Below, in pieces: positions 54,336 through 61,138 of a stretch of 64,000 bases of DNA. This DNA comes from Chloroflexi bacterium GWB2_54_36. Its GTDB lineage: Bacteria; Chloroflexota; Anaerolineae; Anaerolineales; Anaerolineaceae. The stretch lies in assembly GCA_001796355.1 (NCBI GenBank), contig MGMG01000017.1, forward strand, positions 1 through 64,000, read 5' to 3'. The notes under the pieces are model-generated. The model searched no databases. It was not told the origin of the DNA and saw nothing but the letters and a program-made list of their open reading frames with translations. The position numbers and the translations under genes are program-made. Position 1 is the stretch's first letter. Every line of letters starts with the position of its first letter.

Positions 54336-55799
54336 ATGCTGGCAAAACTGCTGCGAACCCCTTCCATTTGTGTCATTTTACTGCTGGCAGCCTTGCTGCT
54401 GGCGGGCTGCGACGCGGCGGATATCGCCCTGCAGCCGGAACCTGGCACTTACACAGTGGATACTGTTTTCCGCGAATATTATACGTCACTGGGCGGACGT
54501 GAAACGCTGGGGCCAGCCATAAGCGCCCTGTTCAATTACCGCAGCAAACAGTGCCAGTACGTTCAGAATGTGATGATGTGCTTTGACCCCCAGTCGGAGG
54601 GTATTGCCCGCTTCACGCTTTTTCCGCTGGGGGATGCCCTTGGCATTTATGAGGATCCCGAGATATCTGCGGTGGGCAATCTGGTGGTGGACGGCTACCC
54701 GATATACGAGGAGTTCGAGGAACTCTACCATCGCCTGTACGGGCCCTTGTATGTTGGCCGGCCGCTTACCCAGCCGCGCTACAACGCCAACGGCAGCCGT
54801 ATCGAGCAGTATTTTCAGAATGTCGGCTTTTACCGTGGCGTCAATGATGCGCCTGGTGAAGTGCATTTGCTTTCCTACGGCGTTTTCGCGTGTTCAACCG
54901 ACTGCCGTTTCACTCCGCCGCAAACCGCCGTTGTCACTGCCAATATTGCCAGCGCCTCTCAGCCGTATTTGTCGCAGGTGGCACGCTTGGGCGGTTTGAA
55001 TGTTTTTGGCATGCCGCTAACCGAACCCTATGTGGCGCCAGACGACAACTTGGAGCAGATTTACGAGAATGTGGTGCTCTACTCGCCGCAGGAGGACACC
55101 AGCAGCCTGCAACTCCGTCCGGTATCGTTGATGTTGGGAGTGCCGGTCGATCCCCCAGGGCCAGAATTGCGCAGTCAGGCGGAGGGTATGGTCTTTTACC
55201 CGACTGAAGGCGATCTGGGTTACCATGTGCCGCTGGTGTTCGATTATTTCATTGCGCAGCACGGCGGCCGCGAGATCTCCGGCAAGCCGCTGGGGGAAAT
55301 TTCACCATTCAATGGCACCTTATACCGCCAATGTTTTGAAAATTACTGCCTGTATTTTGACAGCAGCGCCGCGGAAAGCCTGCAGGTGCGCATGGCGCCG
55401 CTGGGGTTAGATTACCTCAACCAAACCCAGGCAGCCCCGGCGGTTGAGTCCACGCCGGTCGCGCTGGAAGCGCAAACCATTCGCATGGTAGCCAATCCCG
55501 GTACTCCGCGTATCCCGGCTGACCAGCCGCAGCGTTTTGACCTGTTTGTGGTGCGGGCGGCGGATAACCAGCCGGTTCCCAACATCGAAACTGAATTGAC
55601 CCTGACGATGCCGGACGGCGCTCAGACGATCTACCAGTTGCCGCCAACTGATACCCAGGGGCGCGCCAGCCTGATCGTCCCCCCGATCCAGCCGGCACCG
55701 GTCAATGGCACGGTGATTTCCTTCAAAGTCTGCCTGAACGCCCCGACAACTGGCGCGGTGTGCACGTCGGACAGCTATTTGATCTGGAATTTTCAATAA
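54336..55799 (+). CDS. Repeat-containing lipoprotein with Ig-like C-terminus
   Basis: This 487-residue protein has a lipoprotein signal (LLLAGC, Cys near residue 26). At least three internal repeats of an LGFP-like pattern follow (YYTSLGGRETLGPAIS, YHRLYGPLYVGRPLTQP and FIAQHGGREISGKPLGEI). A C-terminal beta-rich Ig/invasin-like domain (about 375-485, ending YLIWNFQ) closes the protein. LGFP repeats are associated with wall-attached proteins. A surface adhesin or structural role is plausible but unproven. It is monocistronic. Confidence 0.7.
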   Translation: MLAKLLRTPSICVILLLAALLLAGCDAADIALQPEPGTYTVDTVFREYYTSLGGRETLGPAISALFNYRSKQCQYVQNVMMCFDPQSEGIARFTLFPLGDALGIYEDPEISAVGNLVVDGYPIYEEFEELYHRLYGPLYVGRPLTQPRYNANGSRIEQYFQNVGFYRGVNDAPGEVHLLSYGVFACSTDCRFTPPQTAVVTANIASASQPYLSQVARLGGLNVFGMPLTEPYVAPDDNLEQIYENVVLYSPQEDTSSLQLRPVSLMLGVPVDPPGPELRSQAEGMVFYPTEGDLGYHVPLVFDYFIAQHGGREISGKPLGEISPFNGTLYRQCFENYCLYFDSSAAESLQVRMAPLGLDYLNQTQAAPAVESTPVALEAQTIRMVANPGTPRIPADQPQRFDLFVVRAADNQPVPNIETELTLTMPDGAQTIYQLPPTDTQGRASLIVPPIQPAPVNGTVISFKVCLNAPTTGAVCTSDSYLIWNFQ

Positions 55800-55805
55800 T
55801 ATTAT

Positions 55806-55870
55806 TGGGTGCGTTGCTCCTGGGGTAAACGCAGCACCCATCTATCACGGATTAAGCAGCGTTGCACCTG
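55806..55870. repeat. Fragment of the GGTGCGTTGCTCC repeat
   Basis: GGGTGCGTTGCTCCTGG and AGCAGCGTTGCACCTG form the two ends of a shortened unit of the family at 10280-10525 and 38912-39439. Confidence 0.5.
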
Positions 55871-55910
55871 ACCTTGCAGCGTAAGTGCAAACCACCTTTT
55901 CGCGCATTTC

Positions 55911-56001
55911 CAAATCACCCCCACGTGCGTGGGGAATACTTTATTACCAGTATAACAAGGACAAGGACAAACTGGTTCACCACCACGTGCGTGGGGATAA
56001 C
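55911..56001. CRISPR. Degenerate two-repeat, one-spacer type I-E-like CRISPR remnant
   Basis: Two 29-bp repeats (55911-55939 and 55973-56001) share the core CCACGTGCGTGGGGA with one mismatch over their central 21 bp and differ at their edges. They are separated by a unique 33-base spacer (55940-55972), giving a 62-bp period. The repeat layout (GGTT-x-A-CC...GGGGA-x-AC around a short palindrome) matches type I-E repeats such as E. coli's. No cas gene is present in this window. Only two units exist and both repeats are decayed at the ends, so it is probably an inactive relic or an orphan mini-array. Confidence 0.6.
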
Positions 56002-56102
56002 GAGTTCAGGCGCGGAAACGTGGCATTAGCGACGGTTTCCGTTCGCCGCTCCCAACCCGACCTACAATAAACACTCTTCTACAAAAATCCCGGTTACATG
56101 TA

Positions 56103-56145
56103 GGGCGAAATTTAATTTCGCCGGCGCAAATTGAAAATTTGCGCC
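56103..56145. repeat. Paired GTAGGGCGAAATT / GGCGCAAATT hairpins
   Basis: GGCGAAATT pairs with AATTTCGCC (56104-56122) and GGCGCAAATT with AATTTGCGCC around GAA (56123-56145). These follow the same architecture as the modules at 45139 and 49650. A further AGGCGC/GCGCCT arm pair is at 56192-56211. The gap 55800-56213 contains no gene. Confidence 0.65.
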
Positions 56146-56213
56146 ACAATAAAATCCGTGTATCATGAAATATAATTTCACGACTGGAGTTAGGCGCGCA
56201 GCGTTGCGCCTCC

Positions 56214-57014
56214 CTATATTGGTTTCGCTGCCATTAATTCACGGTATTCCTTTGATGCAGCGAATTTGCGCAATTTCTCGATGCGGTTGATGATCAACGG
56301 ATGGGTCGCCAGGCTCTCCCCCAACGCACTGACCGGCGAATCGTCCTCGGTATCCAGCAATCTTAGCGCTTGCTCTATCTCGGCCGGTGAATCCAGCTCT
56401 CCCGCCACCAGCTTGACCAGCGCTGAGGTGGCTTTTTCCAGACTGCCACAGGCCACCAAACCGGCCCGGTCGGACGAATACTCGCATGCCCGACTCCACC
56501 AGCGGAACGCGAAGGTAAAAACGATGGTCGCGCCAAGGGACGGTGGGACTCCGGCTACCCCGCCCAGCAGAGTGGTCAGCCAGGTGTGATTGAGCACCAC
56601 GTGCCCCAGCTCATGCCCGATGATAAAGCGCAGTTCGCTGGCGTCCATGACCTGCAACAACGGCGAGTACACCACCACCACACGCGGGTCTGAAAAGCCA
56701 AAGGTATAGGCATTCATTTGCCGGGCGCGCAGCACATATAACTCAAACGGCCCGGAGTTGAGTGATTTCCCGCATGCGGCCGCCAGTTGAGCCAACTCTG
56801 GAGCAGTTTGGCTGCTGACACGTAGCGCATTTTGAACGATAGCACGGTGGTGCGCCTGGTTCATTTGAAAAGCCACTGCCACCAACAAAATGGCGCTCAG
56901 CGGTAACAGGCATAGTGTAGGAGCGGCGGCCAGCAAAAAAACCGCCAGGATCATCAGCAGAGTGGCGACCAGAATTGGCTGTTCGCTGGGGTCGCGCAGT
57001 ATTTCCCGGCGCAT
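56214..57014 (-). CDS. M48-family membrane metalloprotease
   Basis: This 266-residue protein has two N-terminal transmembrane helices (about 17-55), then a cytoplasmic or peripheral catalytic region. The zinc motif HELGHVVLNH contains HExxH, and the downstream Glu/Asp-containing FRWWSRACEYSSDRAG matches the M48 third-ligand helix. HtpX/Ste24-like enzymes degrade damaged membrane proteins. The ATG at 57014 begins MRREILRDPSEQPIL; an upstream in-frame start reads through the neighbouring gene. It is last of three minus-strand genes and follows the AhpD-like gene by 7 bp. Confidence 0.9.
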   Translation of the reverse strand: MRREILRDPSEQPILVATLLMILAVFLLAAAPTLCLLPLSAILLVAVAFQMNQAHHRAIVQNALRVSSQTAPELAQLAAACGKSLNSGPFELYVLRARQMNAYTFGFSDPRVVVVYSPLLQVMDASELRFIIGHELGHVVLNHTWLTTLLGGVAGVPPSLGATIVFTFAFRWWSRACEYSSDRAGLVACGSLEKATSALVKLVAGELDSPAEIEQALRLLDTEDDSPVSALGESLATHPLIINRIEKLRKFAASKEYRELMAAKPI

Positions 57015-57021
57015 GGCAGGT

Positions 57022-57375
57022 TTATTCCACCCCGCGTCCGCGCGCCAGGTCCAATGTCTCCACCGCGTGTCGCAGGTGCGGGATGACGATGCTGCCGCCC
57101 ACGACCAGCGCCACATTGAACGCCTCGTACAATTCTTCATCGCTCCAACCAGCATCCACGCACTGCAGGATGTGATAATCAATGCAGTCGTTGCAGCGCA
57201 GCACCATTGAAGCTGTCAACCCGAGCAGTTCCTTCGTTTTGCCATCCAGTGCAGCGTTATTGTAGGCTGCGGTATCCAGGTTGAAGAAGCGTTTAATCCC
57301 CAAATGGTCGATTTCGAAAATGCGCTCATTCATCTTTTTTCGGTAAGTCTGAAAGTCATCCAGCCGGTTGGTCAT
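57022..57375 (-). CDS. Carboxymuconolactone decarboxylase/AhpD-like protein
   Basis: This 117-residue protein has the family motif KTKELLGLTASMVLRCNDC followed by IDYHILQC, where the CxxC and the His form the redox centre of AhpD-like proteins. Members are small helical disulfide reductases or decarboxylases. It probably acts in peroxide defence, but the partner reductase is not evident. It lies between the uncharacterised 326-residue gene and the M48 protease gene. Confidence 0.87.
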   Translation of the reverse strand: MTNRLDDFQTYRKKMNERIFEIDHLGIKRFFNLDTAAYNNAALDGKTKELLGLTASMVLRCNDCIDYHILQCVDAGWSDEELYEAFNVALVVGGSIVIPHLRHAVETLDLARGRGVE

Positions 57376-57387
57376 AGGGTTTTCCTT

Positions 57388-58368
57388 CTAATGCACTTCG
57401 TTGGGATCGGTGATGTACTTCCACCAGTTATACGCAACACCATTTGTCTGCCCGCTGATGTGCGGGAACAGCTTCAGCCACCAATTGTGGTGCGCCCGGA
57501 TATCGCCGTTACCCCATTCTTCACAGGCAACCGTCACTGGTGCGCCGTCCAGTTGCGGAAAATGCTCCCAGTTGCGGCTGCGGCACAGCACTGGCGTGGG
57601 ATTACCCCATTCGTAATCGCGAGTGCTGTTGGGCGCAAAATGCACCGTACCGCACTCGGCCATTCCGGGAGAGGACTGATCGTAGCGGATAAACCGCGCC
57701 CACAGGTTTCTCGCACCGCTCGTTGCACGGAATACCTGCCGCATAATCGACTCGGAGCGGTGGCCAAAGCTTTCCAACATCTCTCCCACGCTGCGCTGGT
57801 AGGTAAAGCCCATGATGATGAAACGCCGGTTGGCAGCGATGCCAGTCAATGGCGGCGCGTTGCAGAAAAATGCGCCCGGCCCGGCCATGATCGACTCGTA
57901 AAAACCGCCGTAAGGCATGGCCACCAACCAGACCTCATCAATCGTCGCGGCGTTGATTTTGGCGACCAGGTCAAAGTCCACTAGAATACGGAGGTAATCA
58001 ACCATATCTGGCATATGAAAACCGCTGCCGGATTGCCAGGATTGCAGGTAGGCATCTGCGTCGTATAAGAAACCGTCCGCTTTTACGGGAAAGGTCGGCG
58101 ATTGGATGGTCTCGACCATTTCATAATTCAAATAGCCGTGGCTGCTGGTTTTCAAATCGGCGACGTAACCATCCACCAGCGCAGCAGTGTCAGCCCAGCC
58201 TAACACGCGGGAGAGCGGTTTGTCGCCCTGCGACGGAACCGGCGGATCAAAAATGATCAGGGATACTTTACGGGTCACCGGGTTAGGCGTTAACCCAATC
58301 ACTTCGCTCGGGCTGCTCGAGCCACCCAACGACCGCAGCCAATTAATAAAATCATCCCAGAAGCTCAT
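57388..58368 (-). CDS. Conserved hypothetical protein, 326 residues
   Basis: No confident family assignment is possible. The protein is soluble, without signal peptide or membrane helices, and rich in Trp, His and Gly. Distinctive segments are EVWLVAMPYGGFYES, FIIMGFTYQRSVGEM, SFGHRSESI, CGTVHFAPNS and NGDIRAHHNWWLKLFPH. The many conserved-looking His, Cys and acidic residues suggest an enzyme, perhaps metal-dependent, but this is not demonstrated. I recall similar uncharacterised proteins in actinobacteria and other Chloroflexota, and no function. It heads the minus-strand unit with the AhpD-like and M48 genes, 12 bp upstream of the former. Confidence 0.6.
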   Translation of the reverse strand: MSFWDDFINWLRSLGGSSSPSEVIGLTPNPVTRKVSLIIFDPPVPSQGDKPLSRVLGWADTAALVDGYVADLKTSSHGYLNYEMVETIQSPTFPVKADGFLYDADAYLQSWQSGSGFHMPDMVDYLRILVDFDLVAKINAATIDEVWLVAMPYGGFYESIMAGPGAFFCNAPPLTGIAANRRFIIMGFTYQRSVGEMLESFGHRSESIMRQVFRATSGARNLWARFIRYDQSSPGMAECGTVHFAPNSTRDYEWGNPTPVLCRSRNWEHFPQLDGAPVTVACEEWGNGDIRAHHNWWLKLFPHISGQTNGVAYNWWKYITDPNEVH

Positions 58369-58523
58369 AGTACCTCCAAGGTCAGGTTGCGCAGGGGAAC
58401 CATATAGTCATAGTATAGTCATTTTCCAGGCAAAGCAGCAAGCGCAGCGATTGTTGGTCCAAAGGGCACTCAATATTAAATTGTGAATAATGCGAAGAAT
58501 TTTGTGAATAGCCCCTCACCTAA

Positions 58524-58554
58524 CCTCTCCCCAGCCAAAAAATTTGGGGAGAGG
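58524..58554. repeat. CCTCTCCCC/GGGGAGAGG hairpin
   Basis: A 9-bp perfect stem surrounds a 13-base A/T-rich loop in the 374-bp gap 58369-58742. The remaining gap holds an AT-rich stretch near 58660-58700 (TACAAT at about 58684) that may carry the ssb promoter. No gene is evident. Confidence 0.45.
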
Positions 58555-58742
58555 AATCAAGTTCGGGCGGCTCGCGAGTTGCCTCTACCAACCCTACAGG
58601 TAGAAACCGTTTTTCTTGTTTGCCCGTTGTTTGTATGCCCCTTACTGCTATCCCTGCCATTAAATATTTTCTTCTTTTCTCGTGTACAATAAAGTTTGTA
58701 GTCGTGAATAATCGATATTTGCTTTGACACACAGGAGTCGCC

Positions 58743-59162
58743 ATGTACCATACCATTATCATCGTCGGCAATCTGGGTAAGGATCCGGAAATGCGCTACA
58801 CGCCCAGCGGTCAGGCGGTAACCAGCTTCTCCGTTGCCACCAGCCGGCAGTACACCGGTCAAAACGGCCAAAAAGTCAAAGAAACGATCTGGTTCCGAGT
58901 GTCCGCCTGGGGTAAACAAGCCGAGACCTGCAACCAGTACCTGCGCAAGGGCAGTAAAGTGCTGGTGGAAGGCCGCCTTACCCCGGATCCATCCACCGGG
59001 GGGCCGCGCGTCTTCACCCGCCAGGATGGCACATCCGGCTCTTCCTTCGAAATCACTGCCAGCAACGTTCGCTTCATGTCCACCCGCGCTGAGGGTGAAG
59101 GTGAAGGCGGCGGTGGCAGCGAATTCCCCGAAGGGGATGCTGGCGACGAGATCCCGTTCTAA
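58743..59162 (+). CDS. ssb: Single-stranded DNA-binding protein
   Basis: This 139-residue protein has an SSB OB-fold (about 1-108; VGNLGKDPEMRYTPSGQAV, WFRVSAWGKQAE and YLRKGSKVLVEGRL), a Gly/Glu-rich linker and the acidic tip DEIPF that binds partner proteins. It is shorter than E. coli SSB (178 residues). GGAGTCGCC precedes the ATG. It starts a run of plus-strand genes that continues to the window edge, with repair and nucleic-acid proteins downstream. Confidence 0.95.
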   Translation: MYHTIIIVGNLGKDPEMRYTPSGQAVTSFSVATSRQYTGQNGQKVKETIWFRVSAWGKQAETCNQYLRKGSKVLVEGRLTPDPSTGGPRVFTRQDGTSGSSFEITASNVRFMSTRAEGEGEGGGGSEFPEGDAGDEIPF

Positions 59163-59174
59163 GGATCGACTGCC

Positions 59175-59543
59175 ATGAACGGCCAATCCAAACCCCCTAC
59201 TCCTGGTTTTAACATGGAGATGCCGGATGACCTGCTGGCTGTGTACAGCAACGTTGCCCGTATCAGTCACACGCCGTTTGATTTTGTGATGGACTTCTCG
59301 CAGGCGCTGCCGGGTAAACCGCACACTGAAATTTTGTCCCGCGTCATCATGTCGCCGGCCGGGGTCAAACTGTTCCAGCGGGCGTTGACCGAAAATATTG
59401 CTCGCTATGAGTCTATTTTTGGCGAGATCACGCTTCCCAAAGGCGACACGGGGTTGGCAACCGACCTTTTCCGGCGCGTTCAACCGCCGGATGCCCCTCC
59501 CGCCGAACCTCCTTCAGACGAGCCTACCCCCCCGAAAGAATAA
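59175..59543 (+). CDS. DUF3467-like small protein
   Basis: This 122-residue protein has the DUF3467 pattern: VYSNVARISHTPFDFVMDF, then RVIMSPAGVKLFQRAL, then NIARYESIFGEI, with a Pro-rich tail (about 103-122). The family has no known function. It lies 12 bp after ssb and 3 bp before the translin-like gene, so it is probably co-expressed with both. A link to DNA or RNA metabolism is inferred from position only. Confidence 0.82.
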   Translation: MNGQSKPPTPGFNMEMPDDLLAVYSNVARISHTPFDFVMDFSQALPGKPHTEILSRVIMSPAGVKLFQRALTENIARYESIFGEITLPKGDTGLATDLFRRVQPPDAPPAEPPSDEPTPPKE

Positions 59544-59546
59544 TCT

Positions 59547-60179
59547 TTGGAAGATTTTTCGCAATTCACTGAAATCGTTCATCAAGCCTTCGAAACCTTA
59601 AACCAGGCGCGCGACAACGCGCTGGTACAGGCGCGTCAATTGACCCGCCTTTCAGCCAATACCATTCGCGCCATACACCGCGGTGAAAACGATGCTGCCC
59701 ACAAAAATCTGGTTGAAGCCGGCAAAATCGCGGCCGAATTGAAGAAATCTCTGGCCGGATTCCCGCAACTTTTCTTTGCCGGTTACACCCAGGACGCGCT
59801 CAAAGAATATGTCGAGGCGACTCTCACCTGCGCCATCATCGAAAACCAGCGCCTGCCCAAACCGGAGGTGTTGGATGTTGAAATCAACACCTATTTAAAC
59901 GGTTTAGCCGAGGTCACTGGAGAACTGCGCCGCCGCACTCTGGATATTTTGCGGCAGGGCTATTCCCCGGAAGCCGAACGCCTGTTGAGCTGGATGGACG
60001 AGATTTATAACCTGCTGGTCACAGTCGATTACCCGGATGCACTGACCAACGGCTTGCGCCGCCAGACGGACCTGGTACGCGGCATCGTCGAACGCACCCG
60101 CGGCGACCTGACGATCAGCCTGCGCGAGGAACGCCTCCAGCAGGCGCTGGAGCAGGCAATCAAACGCCTGCCAGAGTAA
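59547..60179 (+). CDS. Translin-family protein
   Basis: This 210-residue all-helical protein matches the translin/TRAX fold. It has an N-terminal helix (about 5-60) with an Arg-rich ARQLTRLSANTIRAIHRGE, the hallmark KEYVEATLTCAII (translin GlqEYvEA segment, about 92-104) and PEVLDVEINTYLNGLAEVTGELRR, with several acidic residues typical of RNase-active members. Translins bind single-stranded DNA/RNA, and some cleave RNA. The TTG start at 59547 is the only candidate near the fold's beginning. Its stop shares one base with the next start (TAATG). Confidence 0.8.
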   Translation: MEDFSQFTEIVHQAFETLNQARDNALVQARQLTRLSANTIRAIHRGENDAAHKNLVEAGKIAAELKKSLAGFPQLFFAGYTQDALKEYVEATLTCAIIENQRLPKPEVLDVEINTYLNGLAEVTGELRRRTLDILRQGYSPEAERLLSWMDEIYNLLVTVDYPDALTNGLRRQTDLVRGIVERTRGDLTISLREERLQQALEQAIKRLPE

Positions 60180-60418
60180 TGCGGGTCATTCGCGCGTCCG
60201 AGATCGGTGCTTACCTGTACTGCCACCGCGCCTGGTGGTATCACCTGCAAGGGATCACCTCCGAAAACCAACAAGAACTTGCATCCGGCAGCGGTTTTCA
60301 TCGCCGCCACGGCCGGCGCGTGTTAAGCGCAACTCTGCTGCGGGCTGCCGGTTGGATTCTGCTGCTGGCAGCGCTGGTGGTGGCGGCTGTGACTGCCACG
60401 CTGCAGTTCCTCCCCTGA
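60179..60418 (+). CDS. N-terminal half of a split membrane-bound Cas4-like nuclease
   Basis: This 79-residue protein begins SEIGAYLYCHRAWWYHLQG, the N-terminal iron-sulfur Cys (Cys15) helix typical of Cas4/PD-(D/E)XK nucleases. LASGSGFHRRHG (His41/His44 in the active-site helix) follows, then a transmembrane helix (about 52-76). It ends with a TGA. The next coding start lies one codon (GCC) after the stop in the same frame. The missing nuclease core and three Cys are supplied by the following gene. It overlaps the translin stop by one base. Confidence 0.8.
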   Translation: MRVIRASEIGAYLYCHRAWWYHLQGITSENQQELASGSGFHRRHGRRVLSATLLRAAGWILLLAALVVAAVTATLQFLP

Positions 60419-60421
60419 GCC

Positions 60422-60934
60422 ATGCCCTGGATTCTCGCACTCCTCCTGGCTGCAGCCGCCCTGGCGCTGCTCTGGCTGAGCCGGCGTCAGCAGAGGTCAG
60501 CCGGACTTCCCGCCGGGCGCGTGCTATATAGCGATCCCAAGGTCATTGGCGCCCCGGAGCGTCCGTTATATGACCCGGACACGCATCTCACCGGCAAACC
60601 GGATTACCTGGTCGAAGAGCACGGCGTGGTTATTCCGGTGGAGGTCAAAAGCGGCTGGGCGCCGCCCGAGCCGCACCTGGGGCACATCTACCAGTTGTTG
60701 GCATACTGCCTGCTGGTGGAAAAAACCCAAGGCAAACGCCCGCCGTACGGCATTCTGCGCTACCGCAACCGCTCCTTCAGCATCGATTTCACCCCCGATG
60801 CCGAACGTGAACTCAGGTCACTACTGGAGGAGATGCACGCCGCCGCCCGTCACAAAGAACTGAACCGTTCGCATGAAGACCGCAGCCGCTGCGCTCATTG
60901 CGGCTATCGCTCGATCTGCGACCAAAAATTGTGA
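60422..60934 (+). CDS. C-terminal half of a split membrane-bound Cas4-like nuclease
   Basis: This 170-residue protein begins with a transmembrane helix (about 3-20) and continues with the PD-(D/E)XK core: GKPDYLVEEHG (Asp61), IPVEVKSG (Glu74, Lys76) and HIYQLLAYCLL (Gln91, Tyr95). It ends with RCAHCGYRSIC (Cys157, 160 and 166), the C-terminal Cys trio of Cas4 Fe-S nucleases. It lacks the N-terminal Cys and His, which are on the previous ORF. Together the two halves contain the full residue set, so they probably form one enzyme. The Cas4-like label is by motif; no CRISPR locus is linked. Confidence 0.82.
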   Translation: MPWILALLLAAAALALLWLSRRQQRSAGLPAGRVLYSDPKVIGAPERPLYDPDTHLTGKPDYLVEEHGVVIPVEVKSGWAPPEPHLGHIYQLLAYCLLVEKTQGKRPPYGILRYRNRSFSIDFTPDAERELRSLLEEMHAAARHKELNRSHEDRSRCAHCGYRSICDQKL

Positions 60935-61040
60935 ATTTGCATTTTCATCAAGGGATATTTTACCGAATGGTCCGGAAATTGGATTGGCAATAGAAGACCA
61001 ATAAAAATCCCTTTTGCTCAGATAATTGTAAAACCGTAGC

Positions 61041-61089
61041 GGCACGGGGTTTTATCAAGAATTCCAGGCTTTCCGGCTTGCCCCGTGCC
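61041..61089. repeat. GTAGCGGCACGGGG inverted repeat
   Basis: GGCACGGGG (61041-61049) pairs with CCCCGTGCC (61081-61089), with GTAGC and CCTAC at the outer edges. It is another member of the GTAG-edged repeats and lies between the nuclease and nadK genes. Confidence 0.5.
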
Positions 61090-61121
61090 CCTACTTGTGA
61101 GCGCGCCCATTTCCATCGCGC

Positions 61122-61130
61122 TGGTATAAT
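61122..61130 (+). promoter_or_regulatory. Extended -10 promoter for a probable leaderless nadK mRNA
   Basis: TGG-TATAAT lies only eight bases before the nadK ATG at 61139. Initiation at the usual distance would place the first transcribed base at or next to the start codon. There is no ribosome-binding site in the eight-base gap. Confidence 0.6.
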
Positions 61131-61138
61131 AATTCGAT

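Noticed and set aside
60416-60424. Selenocysteine at the in-frame TGA
   Set aside because: No stable hairpin of SECIS type is seen directly after the TGA, the position is a loop between two membrane helices, and an ATG follows after one codon. A natural gene split or a mutation is simpler.
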